The notes: generated from the sequence alone by a model not told the origin. DNA of 64,000 nucleotides from an uncultured Clostridia bacterium (GCA_937894675.1 CALCQO010000048.1:1-64000); one strand, 5' to 3'. Shown: positions 33,017-41,836, counted from the first letter of the stretch. Numbers and translations are program-made.

Positions 33017-34276
33017 ATGGCATCATTTGTTGACCGGGCACCGGTCAAAATGAAGGCGGGGGACGGCGGCAACGGCAGCACGTCCTTTCACCGGGAAAAA
33101 TACGTACAAAACGGCGGCCCAGACGGGGGAGACGGCGGCAACGGCGGCGATATTATCTTGCTGGCGGACACCAACCTGCATACCCTGCTGGATTTCCGCT
33201 TTCACACCAGGTTTTTCGCGGAGAACGGCGAGGCCGGCTCCGCCCGCAACTGCACCGGCAAATCGGGCAGCCCCCTGGTGGTTCGGGTGCCCGTTGGCAC
33301 CGTGGTGCGCGATAAAGAAACGGGCGATTTGGTGGCCGACATGTCCACCCCTGGCAGGGAGAAGGTGCTGCTCCACGGCGGGCGGGGCGGCTGGGGCAAC
33401 ACACGCTTTAAATCCCCCACCCGGCAGGCGCCCAATTTCTCCAAGCCCGGCATCAAGACCCAGGAGCGGGAGTTTGTGCTGGAGCTGAAAACCATCGCCG
33501 ATGTGGGGCTGGTGGGTTTCCCCAATGTGGGTAAAAGCACCATCCTGTCTGTGGTTACCCGGGCCAAGCCCAAGATTGCCGATTATCATTTCACCACCTT
33601 AACCCCCAATTTGGGCATCGTGTCCCACAAAGGGGAAAGCTTCGCCATGGCGGATATCCCCGGGTTGATTGAGGACGCCAGCCAGGGCGCGGGGCTAGGC
33701 TTTAACTTTCTACGCCATGTGGAGCGTACCCGGCTGCTGATCCATGTGGTGGACGTGTCCGGCTCCGAAGGCCGCGACCCGGTGGAGGATTACCGCATCA
33801 TCAACAACGAGCTGGCGCGCTACGGCGGGCTGGATAAGCGCCCCATGGTGGTGGCCGCCAACAAGATGGATTTGCCGGGCGCTCAGAAGAATCTGCAAAG
33901 CCTAAGGGATGCCGCGGGGGATATCCCCGTGTTCCCTGTCAGCGCGGCGACCCGCCAGGGGTTTGACGCGCTATTGGACTATCTGGCGGCTACCCTGCCC
34001 GCCCTGCCCCCCACCCATGTGTTTGAGGAGGTGGAGGTGGATGAGGCCCCCGTTGTGCGCGGCTACGAGATTACCAAGGACGGGGAGGTCTATGTACTCT
34101 CCGGCGCTTCCATCGACAGCCTGACAGGCAGCGTCAACTTTGAGGATTATGAGAGCCTCTCCTGGTTCCACCGCACCATGCGCCGCTCGGGCATCATCGA
34201 CGCCCTGCGGGAAAAGGGCTGCCAGGAAGGCGACACCGTGCGCATGGGGGATATGGAGTTCGACTTTGTGGAGTAA
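33017..34276 (+). CDS. obg: GTPase Obg (CgtA)
   Basis: A 419-residue ribosome-associated GTPase used in large-subunit assembly and growth control. The glycine-rich Obg fold covers residues 1-158 (MKAGDGGNGSTSFHREK, GDGGNGGDI). The G domain has GFPNVGKST at 167-175, DIPGLIEDA and NKMD; switch I is YHFTTLTPNLG. A C-terminal OCT domain (residues 345-419) is present, as in Bacillota. ATG 33017 follows GGCAGGAGG. It is the first gene of an operon with a GNAT gene and yhbY. Confidence 0.97.
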   Translation: MASFVDRAPVKMKAGDGGNGSTSFHREKYVQNGGPDGGDGGNGGDIILLADTNLHTLLDFRFHTRFFAENGEAGSARNCTGKSGSPLVVRVPVGTVVRDKETGDLVADMSTPGREKVLLHGGRGGWGNTRFKSPTRQAPNFSKPGIKTQEREFVLELKTIADVGLVGFPNVGKSTILSVVTRAKPKIADYHFTTLTPNLGIVSHKGESFAMADIPGLIEDASQGAGLGFNFLRHVERTRLLIHVVDVSGSEGRDPVEDYRIINNELARYGGLDKRPMVVAANKMDLPGAQKNLQSLRDAAGDIPVFPVSAATRQGFDALLDYLAATLPALPPTHVFEEVEVDEAPVVRGYEITKDGEVYVLSGASIDSLTGSVNFEDYESLSWFHRTMRRSGIIDALREKGCQEGDTVRMGDMEFDFVE

Positions 34277-34847
34277 GATTCTTCCAGACATTGCGCTGGT
34301 AGAACCGGATTTATCCTACGCTGACCGCATTCTGGACTACCGCTCCGCCTGCCTGGGGGAACCCTTTGGCGTGCATGGCGCTGCCCGGTTGGATTTGTAC
34401 GAGGATGTGGAGGCGTGGCTGGCCCATGTCGCCTCCCTTGCCCACCCGACTGAAGAAACAGGCGTGGTGCCCTCCAGCCAGTTCCTCGCGGTAAGAAGCA
34501 GCGACGGTCGCCTGGTGGGCACGGTCAATATCCGTTACGCCCTGAATGATTTTTGGCTAAACTTCGGCGGCCATATCGGCTACATGGTGCGTCCGGATGA
34601 GCGCCGCAAGGGCTACGCCGCCTGCATCACGCAGCTTGCTTTAGACAAGCTGCGGGCCCAAGGCGTCAAGCGTGCGCTGATTACCTGCGTTGACACAAAC
34701 GAAGCGTCCCGCCGCACCATCCTGAAAGCAGGCGGTATCTATGAAGATACCAGAACGAGGGAGGACGGCAGCAGGATGGAACGATACTGGATAGAAGTCC
34801 CCCCGAACTGGGAGGAAGAAAGAAGGACAAATGGAACTAACCAATAA
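34266..34847 (+). CDS. GNAT N-acetyltransferase
   Basis: A 193-residue acetyltransferase: GHIGYMVRPDERRKGYA contains the acetyl-CoA pyrophosphate loop (R-x-x-G-x-A form) and RTILKAGG matches the C-terminal beta-bulge region. It is close to the RimJ/RimL or YkwB type. No ATG is available; TTG 34266 lies seven bases after GGAG (34255-34258) within the end of obg and overlaps it by eleven bases. The start is therefore uncertain. The substrate is unknown. Confidence 0.8.
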   Translation: MWSKILPDIALVEPDLSYADRILDYRSACLGEPFGVHGAARLDLYEDVEAWLAHVASLAHPTEETGVVPSSQFLAVRSSDGRLVGTVNIRYALNDFWLNFGGHIGYMVRPDERRKGYAACITQLALDKLRAQGVKRALITCVDTNEASRRTILKAGGIYEDTRTREDGSRMERYWIEVPPNWEEERRTNGTNQ

Positions 34848-35121
34848 ACAGCGCGCGGCGCTGCGTGCCATGGCCAACACCCTGCCGGTGATTTTGTACA
34901 TCGGCAAGGAAGGGGTTACGGACGCTACCGTAAAGGAAGGCTACGACGCTCTGAAGGCGCGGGAACTCATCAAATGCTCCGTGCAGCAGAATGCTCCCGT
35001 ATCCCCTCGGGAAGCCAGCGACATCCTGTGCGAAAAGCTGGGCGCGTCCCCCGTGCAGGTTATCGGCAGCAAGTTCGTGCTGTACCGCCGCAACGACAAG
35101 AACCCCAAAATCGAGATTTAA
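34831..35121 (+). CDS. yhbY: CRM-domain RNA-binding protein YhbY
   Basis: A 96-residue single CRM (CRS1-YhbY) domain protein. TNKQRAALRAMANTLPVILY and IGKEGVT contain the conserved start and the GxxG-like RNA loop, and GSKFVLYRR ends the domain. It binds pre-50S ribosomes and so fits the obg operon. It overlaps the end of the GNAT gene by 17 bases and its AGAAAGAAGG ribosome site lies in that gene. Confidence 0.93.
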   Translation: MELTNKQRAALRAMANTLPVILYIGKEGVTDATVKEGYDALKARELIKCSVQQNAPVSPREASDILCEKLGASPVQVIGSKFVLYRRNDKNPKIEI

Positions 35122-35138
35122 AGCGTTTCAAGCGCTAC

Positions 35139-35174
35139 AAACGGCTGTTTCCCTATGGGAGACAGCCGTTTTCC
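35139..35174 (+). terminator. Terminator of the obg operon
   Basis: AAACGGCTGT pairs with ACAGCCGTTT around a TTCCCTATGGGAG apex that itself pairs, then TTCC. Confidence 0.75.
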
Positions 35175-35198
35175 GTTGAATAGATAGATTGATAGATT

Positions 35199-35214
35199 CC
35201 ACAACATGTTGTGG
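35199..35214 (+). promoter_or_regulatory. NrdR-type box 1
   Basis: CCACAACATGTTGTGG is a perfect 16-base palindrome. It keeps every strongly conserved position of the NrdR box (CWA-AT-TWG core). Confidence 0.75.
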
Positions 35215-35230
35215 GTGAAGTATCGAAAAA

Positions 35231-35246
35231 ATACAATAAATAGTAG
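35231..35246 (+). promoter_or_regulatory. NrdR-type box 2
   Basis: ATACAATAAATAGTAG matches the NrdR consensus at about 12 of 16 positions and starts 32 bases after box 1, the usual three-turn spacing. It lies ten bases before the -35 of nrdD. Confidence 0.65.
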
Positions 35247-35255
35247 GAAAAGGGA

Positions 35256-35284
35256 TTGACAGCCTTCTCTTGCCTGCCTATAAT
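35256..35284 (+). promoter_or_regulatory. Promoter of nrdD
   Basis: Consensus TTGACA and TATAAT with a 17-base spacer. Confidence 0.92.
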
Positions 35285-35318
35285 ACAAAAACACGACTGA
35301 ATAATGGGAGGTTTCATC

Positions 35319-37646
35319 ATGATTACCATGATTACCAAGCGCGACGGCCGCCTGATGCCCTTTGATCAAGAGAAAATCGAGAAGGCGATTTTACGCGCCT
35401 TCGCCGCTTCTCAAAGCCAGAAAGGGGAGGAAAGCGCCCGGGAGCTGGCCGCCATGGTGGTCCACGCCCTGGAAAGCAACGAGAATATTTCCGCCACCCC
35501 CACCGTGGAAGAAGTACAGGACACGGTGGAGCGTATTTTGATTGAGAAAGGCTTTGTGCGCACCGCCAAGGCGTACATTCTCTACCGGGCGGAGCGCAGC
35601 AGGGTGCGGGAAATGAATACCCGCCTGATGAAAACCTACGAGGATATCGCCTTTAAGGACGCGGTGGATTCCGATGTCAAACGGGAGAACGCCAACATCA
35701 ACGGCGACAGCGCCATGGGCGCCATGCTGAAGTTCGGCTCCGAAGGCGCCAAGCAGTTCTATGACATTTATGTTCTCAACCCCAAGCACGCTCAGGCGCA
35801 CCGGGACGGGGATATCCACATCCACGATTTGGACTTTTATACCCTCACCACCACCTGCTGCCAGATTGACCTGCTGGAGCTGTTCAGGAACGGTTTTTCC
35901 ACCGGCCACGGCGTGCTGCGCGAGCCCAAGGACATCGCCAGCTATTCCGCCCTGGCCTGTATCGCCATTCAAGCCAATCAGAACGACCAGCACGGTGGGC
36001 AGAGCATCGTATCCTTCGACTACGGCATGGCGCCGGGGGTGAAGAAAACCTATAAGAAGCAGTTCCGCGACAACATCGCCCGTTTACTGGACGCCCTGGT
36101 CGGGGTGGAGGACAGCGAGGACGCCGCCCGCCAGATCCTCAGCAAGGTGGAGGAAGAGACCGGCCTGGTGCCCGAAATGGCTGTCAACGAAGCGTTCCAG
36201 AAGTCTTTAAAAGCCCATCTCGCCGAGCATATGGACGAAGCCAGGGCAGAGCAGCTGATGACGGAAGCCCGCAAGTTCTCCGACAAGGAAATCGTGCGCG
36301 CCACCTACCAGGCCATGGAAGCGCTGGTGCATAACCTGAACACCATGAACAGCCGCGCCGGCGCCCAGGTGCCCTTTTCCTCCATCAACTACGGCACCGA
36401 TACCTCCCCCGAGGGGCGTCTGGTGATGGAGCAGCTGCTGCTGGCCACCGAGTCGGGCCTGGGCAGGGGGGAGACGCCCATCTTCCCCATCCAGATTTTC
36501 CGCGTGAAGGAAGGCATCAACTTTAACCCCGGCGATCCCAACTACGATTTGTTCCGTTTAGCCATCCGGGTCAGCGCCAAGCGCTTGTTCCCCAACTTTT
36601 CCTTCATCGACGCGCCTTACAACCTCAAGTACTACAAGCCCGGTCAGCCGGAGACGGAAGTCAGCTACATGGGCTGCCGCACCAGGGTGCTGGCCAACGC
36701 CCACGACCCTGAGCGCCAGACCGCGCCCCGCCGGGGCAACCTGTCCTTCACCTCCATCAACCTGCCCCGCATCGCCATCAAGGCCCACGGCAATGTCCAG
36801 TGGTTCTTTGAGGAGCTGGAGCGCATGATGGACCTGGTGTACGACCAATTGAACGAGCGTTTTGAAATCATCGCCCGCAAAAAGGTGTACAACTTCCCCT
36901 TCCTGATGGGCCAGGGGGTGTGGCTGGATTCTGAAAAGTTAAAGTGGGATGATGAGGTCAGGGAAGTGCTCAAGCACGGTACCTTCACCATGGGCTTTAT
37001 CGGCCTGGCCGAAGCGCTGGTGGCGCTGCGCGGGCAGCACCACGGGGAAAGCGAGGAGAGCCAGAACCTGGGCCTGGAAATCATCGGCTTCATGCGCAGC
37101 TATCTGGATAAAAAGACAGAGGAAACCAGGCTGAACTACACCCTGATCGCCACCCCGGCCGAGGGGCTCTCCGGCAGGTTCGTGCGCATCGACCGACAGC
37201 AGTTTGGCGAAATCAAGGGGGTAACGGATAGGGACTACTACACCAACTCCTTCCATATCCCGGTGCATTATCCCATCAGCGCTTTCCAGAAAATCGCCCT
37301 GGAAGCCCCCTACCATGCCATGACCAACGCCGGCCACATCACCTATGTGGAGATGGACGGCGACCCTACCAAAAACCTGGAAGCCTTCGAGAAAATTGTG
37401 CGCCACATGCACGATACCGGGGTGGGCTACGGCTCCATCAACCACCCGGTGGATCGGGACCCGGTGTGCGGCTACAACGGCATCATCGGTGACAGCTGCC
37501 CCAACTGCGGCCGCAGCGAGGAAGAGCATCAGTTCGAGCGCATCCGCCGCATCACCGGCTACCTGGTGGGCACCCTGGACCGCTTCAACAACGGCAAACG
37601 GGCGGAAGAGAACGAGCGGGTCAAGCATACGGTGGACAAGGAATAA
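35319..37646 (+). CDS. nrdD: Anaerobic ribonucleoside-triphosphate reductase (class III)
   Basis: A 775-residue glycyl-radical enzyme that reduces ribonucleoside triphosphates to deoxy forms without oxygen. Residues 1-95 are an ATP-cone allosteric domain (KRDGRLMPFDQEKIEKAI). DFYTLTTTCCQIDL contains an active-site cysteine; CGYNGIIGDSCPNCGR is the zinc site; RRITGYLVG near the C-terminus carries the radical glycine. ATG 35319 lies seven bases after GGGAGG. The activase gene nrdG is 0.7 kb downstream, beyond an hsp20 gene on the other strand. Tandem NrdR boxes precede the promoter. Confidence 0.97.
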   Translation: MITMITKRDGRLMPFDQEKIEKAILRAFAASQSQKGEESARELAAMVVHALESNENISATPTVEEVQDTVERILIEKGFVRTAKAYILYRAERSRVREMNTRLMKTYEDIAFKDAVDSDVKRENANINGDSAMGAMLKFGSEGAKQFYDIYVLNPKHAQAHRDGDIHIHDLDFYTLTTTCCQIDLLELFRNGFSTGHGVLREPKDIASYSALACIAIQANQNDQHGGQSIVSFDYGMAPGVKKTYKKQFRDNIARLLDALVGVEDSEDAARQILSKVEEETGLVPEMAVNEAFQKSLKAHLAEHMDEARAEQLMTEARKFSDKEIVRATYQAMEALVHNLNTMNSRAGAQVPFSSINYGTDTSPEGRLVMEQLLLATESGLGRGETPIFPIQIFRVKEGINFNPGDPNYDLFRLAIRVSAKRLFPNFSFIDAPYNLKYYKPGQPETEVSYMGCRTRVLANAHDPERQTAPRRGNLSFTSINLPRIAIKAHGNVQWFFEELERMMDLVYDQLNERFEIIARKKVYNFPFLMGQGVWLDSEKLKWDDEVREVLKHGTFTMGFIGLAEALVALRGQHHGESEESQNLGLEIIGFMRSYLDKKTEETRLNYTLIATPAEGLSGRFVRIDRQQFGEIKGVTDRDYYTNSFHIPVHYPISAFQKIALEAPYHAMTNAGHITYVEMDGDPTKNLEAFEKIVRHMHDTGVGYGSINHPVDRDPVCGYNGIIGDSCPNCGRSEEEHQFERIRRITGYLVGTLDRFNNGKRAEENERVKHTVDKE

Positions 37647-37659
37647 TCTTTGCCAATCA

Positions 37660-37690
37660 AAAACAACGCCTGCCCTTGCGGGCAGGCGTT
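37660..37690 (-). terminator. Terminator of hsp20, also facing nrdD
   Basis: AACGCCTGCC and its complement around CTTGC; the minus strand continues into TTTTTG. It lies between convergent genes and may serve both. Confidence 0.8.
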
Positions 37691-37707
37691 GCTGCAGATT
37701 CCGTTTG

Positions 37708-38163
37708 TTACTGCTGTTGGGTTTCCCCTTCAAGCTTTGGGGCGTTGATGGCGATTTTCCGCGCGCCCTTCACGGGCTCGGGCTGGCTCTTGGGCAATGT
37801 CACGGTCAGCAGGCCGTTGACATACGCAGCGGTAATCTGATCCTGCTGGATGCCTTCAAGGCTGAAGCTGCGCTCCACGTGGCCAAAGCTGCGCTCGCAG
37901 TAGTAGCTGCGTTCCTTCTCCTGCTTTACTTCGCTGCTGCTGTCGGCGCTGATGGTCAGCATGTCGTTGTTGACGGACAGCTCAATCTGTTCTTCCTTCA
38001 TGCCGGGCAACTCAGCCTGCAGGGTGTAGCCGGTTTCATTCTCCCGGATGTCCACCCGGAAACTGGCGCTGGCCGGGGCGGAGGGGAAGGACTGATCGAA
38101 AAAGCGGCTCATTAAATCGTTCTGTGTTTTCAGAAGCCGACGGTAAGGGACCAATGTATACAT
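37708..38163 (-). CDS. Hsp20 small heat-shock protein
   Basis: A 151-residue alpha-crystallin-type chaperone. The core is FRVDIRENETGYTLQAELPG, ISADSSSEVKQE, RSFSLEGIQQDQITAAYVNG and GLLTVTLPKS, ending in the family's conserved strand. The N-terminal arm is short and aromatic (FFDQSF). It holds unfolding proteins in the cytoplasm. AGGAGG precedes the ATG. It interrupts the usual nrdD-nrdG pair and is transcribed against it from its own promoter. Confidence 0.93.
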   Translation of the reverse strand: MYTLVPYRRLLKTQNDLMSRFFDQSFPSAPASASFRVDIRENETGYTLQAELPGMKEEQIELSVNNDMLTISADSSSEVKQEKERSYYCERSFGHVERSFSLEGIQQDQITAAYVNGLLTVTLPKSQPEPVKGARKIAINAPKLEGETQQQ

Positions 38164-38196
38164 GGATAAATCCTCCTTCTGTTCTCTCTTCTTGAG

Positions 38197-38226
38197 GGCA
38201 TCCGGTTCCCATGGAACCCTGATGCC
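38197..38226 (-). promoter_or_regulatory. Long inverted repeat at the 5' end of the hsp20 transcript
   Basis: GGCATC, GGTTCC, CAT, GGAACC, GATGCC: two six-base helices with one small internal loop. It begins just after the -10 box and ends 20 bases before the ribosome site. It may be an operator or an RNA stem. It is not a CIRCE element. Confidence 0.55.
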
Positions 38227-38232
38227 ATGGTT

Positions 38233-38261
38233 ATCATAACACGAAGGTCAAAGAAGGACAA
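38233..38261 (-). promoter_or_regulatory. Promoter of hsp20
   Basis: On the minus strand TTGTCC, 17-base spacer, TATGAT. Confidence 0.7.
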
Positions 38262-38371
38262 ACTACATGTTTTCGGTTTTTCGCTAAAATATGCCGAAAC
38301 GGGCGTAAATTCAGCTTTATCCCGTGTAATCTCAAAATATCTCGATTTAACTCAAATTCTGGAGGTACAGG

Positions 38372-38878
38372 ATGGACATACGGATTGCCGGCACGGTCAA
38401 TGACAGCATTGTAGACGGACCCGGCTTGCGCTACGCGGTATTCACCCAGGGCTGCCCCCACGCCTGCCCTGGCTGCCATAATCCCGAGACCCATGATTAC
38501 CATGGGGGAAAGACCGCTGATACCCAGCGGCTGATTGATGCCATGAAGGCAAACCCCCTGCTGGACGGGCTGACCCTCTCGGGCGGCGAGCCCTTTGAGC
38601 AGCCGCTTCCCTGCGCCCTGCTGGCCGAAAGCGCCCGGGAGGCAGGCTTGAATGTGTGGGCGTATTCGGGGTATACTTTTGAGGAACTCACCGCCCGCCA
38701 GGACGCGGAAACCCAGCGCTTGCTGAAGGCCCTGGACGTGCTGGTGGACGGCCGCTTTGAAATGGGCCAGCGGTCTTTGGATTTAGCCTATTGCGGCAGC
38801 CGCAACCAACGGCTGATTGATGTGAAAAAAAGCCTGGAAACCGAGGCGGTTCATCTCTGGACACCCCCGAAATGGTAA
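38372..38878 (+). CDS. nrdG: Anaerobic ribonucleotide reductase activating protein
   Basis: A 168-residue radical SAM enzyme that makes the glycyl radical on NrdD. The cluster motif is CPHACPGC (CxxxCxxC), followed by LTLSGGEPFEQ, the SAM-binding GGE motif. Length and the N-terminal IRIAGTVNDSIVDGPGLRY are typical. CTGGAGGT precedes the ATG. I could not find a convincing promoter or NrdR box in the 100 bases upstream. Confidence 0.96.
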   Translation: MDIRIAGTVNDSIVDGPGLRYAVFTQGCPHACPGCHNPETHDYHGGKTADTQRLIDAMKANPLLDGLTLSGGEPFEQPLPCALLAESAREAGLNVWAYSGYTFEELTARQDAETQRLLKALDVLVDGRFEMGQRSLDLAYCGSRNQRLIDVKKSLETEAVHLWTPPKW

Positions 38879-38887
38879 GGAGAAACA

Positions 38888-39283
38888 ATGAAAAAGACCA
38901 GCGTTCGCCTGGAATTCACCAACGACTTTGTAGGCACCGTCCATGCGGAGCATGGCGATATCCATATCAACCGGGAAGGGCAGGCTATCATGCCCTACGA
39001 CATGCTGCTGGGGGCGCTGGGCAGCTGCTTCTATTCCACCTTTCTGGACATCGCCCGCAAAATGCGCCTGGAATATGAGAAAGCGGACATTGACATCGTG
39101 GGTGTCAAGCGGGAAGAGACCCCCACCCACCTGGTCACGGTGGACATGCTCTTTACCCTCTACGGGGTCAAGGACGATAAGGGGTTTCAGCGCGCCGCGG
39201 AGTTGGCGGCCAAGTACTGCTCCATCCACCATACCCTGTCTCAGGTGGCGGATATCCAGCTTCTGGTGCAGTTCAAGGACTGA
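38888..39283 (+). CDS. OsmC/Ohr family protein
   Basis: A 131-residue OsmC-fold protein. GQAIMPYDMLLGALGSCFYST contains the first redox cysteine in the GSC position, and AAKYCSIHHTLSQ the second. Such proteins reduce organic or fatty acid hydroperoxides with a cysteine pair. It starts nine bases after nrdG behind AAGGAG and is probably in the same transcript, which would place peroxide defence beside an oxygen-sensitive enzyme. Confidence 0.88.
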   Translation: MKKTSVRLEFTNDFVGTVHAEHGDIHINREGQAIMPYDMLLGALGSCFYSTFLDIARKMRLEYEKADIDIVGVKREETPTHLVTVDMLFTLYGVKDDKGFQRAAELAAKYCSIHHTLSQVADIQLLVQFKD

Positions 39284-39308
39284 CGCGTCCAAGGTAAAGG
39301 AGATAGGC

Positions 39309-39650
39309 ATGACAAAGAAAAGGCTGCTGTATCTGCTGATGTTTGTGCCGCTGGCAGCCGCCGTCGCGGCGCTGTTCTTTTTGCCTGCCCGCATCCCCGC
39401 CAAGATGGACAGCCAGGGTCAGGTAACCCAGTGGTACGCCAACTTTATGCTGCTGTTGGTGCCGGGCCTGGGGGTTGGCATGGGGCTGTTCACCCTGGAT
39501 ATGATGAAGCGGGCGTCCGCTCTGGGCCAGAGCGGCCCGCGCCTTGGCCGCATGGCGTTTATCAGCGGCATCCTGTCCCTGGTGGTGTTCGCCTTTGTCA
39601 CCTTCTACAGCATCTACGCCGCCTTTGTCCAGGCGGGGTACGCGCCGTAA
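39309..39650 (+). CDS. Small membrane protein, DUF1648-like
   Basis: A 113-residue protein with three hydrophobic helices (about 5-25, 45-62 and 80-105). FFLPARIPAKMDSQGQVTQW resembles the DUF1648 motif, in which an LP-x-x-I-P-x-H/K-x-x-x-G segment follows the first helix. The function is unknown. It is the last gene of the nrdG run, 26 bases after the OsmC gene, and a strong terminator follows. Confidence 0.65.
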   Translation: MTKKRLLYLLMFVPLAAAVAALFFLPARIPAKMDSQGQVTQWYANFMLLLVPGLGVGMGLFTLDMMKRASALGQSGPRLGRMAFISGILSLVVFAFVTFYSIYAAFVQAGYAP

Positions 39651-39670
39651 ACACTGCGCTACACAAAAAA

Positions 39671-39700
39671 ACGGGAGCCTGCGTGGCTCCCGTTTTTTTT
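39671..39700 (+). terminator. Terminator between DUF1648-like gene and proA
   Basis: ACGGGAGCC pairs with GGCTCCCGT, followed by eight T; an A run on the other side lets it also serve proA. Confidence 0.92.
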
Positions 39701-39705
39701 ATGCT

Positions 39706-40953
39706 TTATCGGGTTTGTCCATTGCCCTCGATCAGGTAGCGGTAGGTGGTCAACTCACTCAGGCCGACCGGGCCTCGGGCATGCAGCTTCTGGGTAGAGA
39801 TGCCGATTTCCGCGCCGAAGCCGAACTCGCCCCCGTCGGTGAACCGGGTGGAGGCGTTGTGGTACACGCAAGCCGAGTCCACATTGCCAAGGAAATAGGC
39901 GGCGGCGGCTTCATCGGAGGTGATAATGGAATCCGAGTGCTGGGTGCCGTAGGTACGGATGTGCTCCACCGCTTCCTCCACATTGGAAACAGCTTTCACC
40001 GCCAGAATCAGGCTGTTGAACTCCTGCCCGTAATCCTCCGGCGCCGCGGCAGTCATACCCTCGGTGATGGCGCGGCAGAAGGCGTCGCCCCGCAGTTCCA
40101 CCCCGGCGCTTAACAGCCTTGGCGCGATGACGGGCAGCGCCAGGTGGGCGATGTCCTGATGGATCAATAAACATTCCGCCGCGTTGCACACCGAGGGGCG
40201 GGACACTTTGGCGTTGTGGATGATATCCGCCGCCATGTGGATGTCGGCTTCCTTATCCACATAGATATGGCAGACGCCTTCCCCTGTCTGCAGCACAGGC
40301 ACCTTGGCGTTTTCCACGGTGGATTGGATCAGCCCCCGGCCTCCCCGGGGAATCAGCAGATCCACATAGCCCTTCAGGGTCATCAGCGCCTGGGCGCTGG
40401 CCCGGCTGGTGTCCTCCACCAACTGCACCGCGTCCTCGGGCAGCTGGGCATCCCGCAGGGCAGCCCGCATCACGCGGACGATGGCGGTGTTGGAGCGGAT
40501 GGCTTCCTTGCCGCCCCGCAGAATGACGGAACTGCCGGCCTTCAGGCTCAGCCCTGCCGAGTCCGCCGCCACATTGGGGCGGGATTCAAAGATGACCGCG
40601 ATAACCCCCATGGGGGAGGATACCCTGCGGATGTAGAGGCCATTTGGCCGCATGGTTTCCCACAAAAGCCGGTTGAGGGGGTCGGGCATGTCGGCCACGG
40701 AGCGCAGCCCGTCGGCCATGCCCTTCACCCGGCTTTCCGTCAGCAGCAGGCGGTCAAGAAAGGCGGACGCCATGCCCGATTCCCTGCCGCTGTCCATGTC
40801 TTTTTTATTTTCGGATAGAATCAGCTCCTGGCTGTCCTCCAGCGCCTTGGCCATGCCGTATAAGGCGCCGCTGCGCTGGGCATCCTCCATCTTCATCAGC
40901 TGATAGGCAGATGCCCGGGCTTTCTTGCCCATCGCTTCCAGCATATTAGCCAT
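39706..40953 (-). CDS. proA: Gamma-glutamyl phosphate reductase
   Basis: A 415-residue NADPH-dependent reductase that makes glutamate semialdehyde in proline synthesis. IFESRPNVAADSAGL is the cofactor loop, IPRGGRGLI a family marker, and SRPSVCNAAECLLIH contains the catalytic Cys in NAAE context. FTDGGEFGFGAEIGISTQKLH and RGPVGL close the fold. It overlaps proB by eight bases. No proC is in the window. Confidence 0.96.
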   Translation of the reverse strand: MANMLEAMGKKARASAYQLMKMEDAQRSGALYGMAKALEDSQELILSENKKDMDSGRESGMASAFLDRLLLTESRVKGMADGLRSVADMPDPLNRLLWETMRPNGLYIRRVSSPMGVIAVIFESRPNVAADSAGLSLKAGSSVILRGGKEAIRSNTAIVRVMRAALRDAQLPEDAVQLVEDTSRASAQALMTLKGYVDLLIPRGGRGLIQSTVENAKVPVLQTGEGVCHIYVDKEADIHMAADIIHNAKVSRPSVCNAAECLLIHQDIAHLALPVIAPRLLSAGVELRGDAFCRAITEGMTAAAPEDYGQEFNSLILAVKAVSNVEEAVEHIRTYGTQHSDSIITSDEAAAAYFLGNVDSACVYHNASTRFTDGGEFGFGAEIGISTQKLHARGPVGLSELTTYRYLIEGNGQTR

Positions 40954-41734
40954 GGCGCACCGCCTTGAAATGGGTGCCGATGGGGGTGCCGTCCAACAAA
41001 ATGTTGATGTTTTCGGCGGGTTTGCCGGCGATCACATAGGTGTCTATCCCCTGGGCGCAGGCGATTTCCGCAGCCTTGATCTTGGTTTCCATGCCGCCCG
41101 TTCCCAGGCTGCTGCCCGCGCCCTGGGCCAGCGCCTTGATGTCCGGTGTGATGGTTTCCACCACCGGCAGCAGCTTCGCATCGGGATATTTGCTGGGGTT
41201 CTTGTCGTACAGCCCGTCGATATCGGTGAGGATGATCAGCTTGTCGGCGTGCACCAGTACCGCCACGATGGCGGACAGGCTGTCGTTGTCGCCGTATACG
41301 ATTTCCTCCACCGCCACGGCGTCGTTTTCGTTGATGACGGGGATGACCCCCCACTCAAACAGCTTTTCAAAGGTGGCGCACAGGTTGCCGTGGCGCTCCT
41401 CGTCCTCCACGTCCTGCTTGGTAATCAGCAGCTGGCCCACATTGTGGCCGTACTCGGAGAACATTTTATCGTACATGAACATCAACTCGCACTGGCCGAT
41501 GGTGGCGGCGGCTTGCTTACCGGGGGTGTCCCTGGGCTTTTCGAAAAGGCCCATTTTGCCAACCCCGATGCCGATGGCGCCGCTGGTAACCAGCACCACC
41601 TGGATGCCTCGGTTCATCAAATCCGCCAGCACCCGCACCAGCTGCTCCATTTCCCGCAGGTTGGCGCGGCCGTTGGGGTGGGCGAGGGTAGAGGTACCCA
41701 CCTTAACCACTACGCGCATGTTATCTGTCTGCAA
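40946..41734 (-). CDS. proB: Glutamate 5-kinase
   Basis: A 262-residue amino acid kinase, first step of proline synthesis, without the C-terminal PUA domain found in longer homologues. VVVKVGTSTLAH is the phosphate loop, VLVTSGAIGIG and VINENDAVAVEE the glutamate-binding parts, and GTGGMETKIKAA the final nucleotide loop. TTG 41734 lies seven bases after GGGAGG and is preferred over ATG 41719, which would leave the ribosome site too far away. The leader is short, so there is no T-box. Confidence 0.94.
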   Translation of the reverse strand: MQTDNMRVVVKVGTSTLAHPNGRANLREMEQLVRVLADLMNRGIQVVLVTSGAIGIGVGKMGLFEKPRDTPGKQAAATIGQCELMFMYDKMFSEYGHNVGQLLITKQDVEDEERHGNLCATFEKLFEWGVIPVINENDAVAVEEIVYGDNDSLSAIVAVLVHADKLIILTDIDGLYDKNPSKYPDAKLLPVVETITPDIKALAQGAGSSLGTGGMETKIKAAEIACAQGIDTYVIAGKPAENINILLDGTPIGTHFKAVRHG

Positions 41735-41772
41735 ACAAACACCTCCCGTCCCTGCCTGGGCAGGTATGGATG

Positions 41773-41781
41773 ATTATACCA
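41773..41781 (-). promoter_or_regulatory. Extended -10 promoter of proBA
   Basis: On the minus strand TGGTATAAT, 39 bases before the TTG start. Confidence 0.65.
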
Positions 41782-41836
41782 TAACCGCCCCGCCCCGGGG
41801 AGGGGCAGACGAGAAGGTAATGTATAAAGAATGTTT

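Noticed and set aside
34140..34265. An upstream ATG for the GNAT protein at 34140
   Set aside because: The extra 42 residues overlap obg in another frame and read as a shadow; TTG 34266 has a proper ribosome site.
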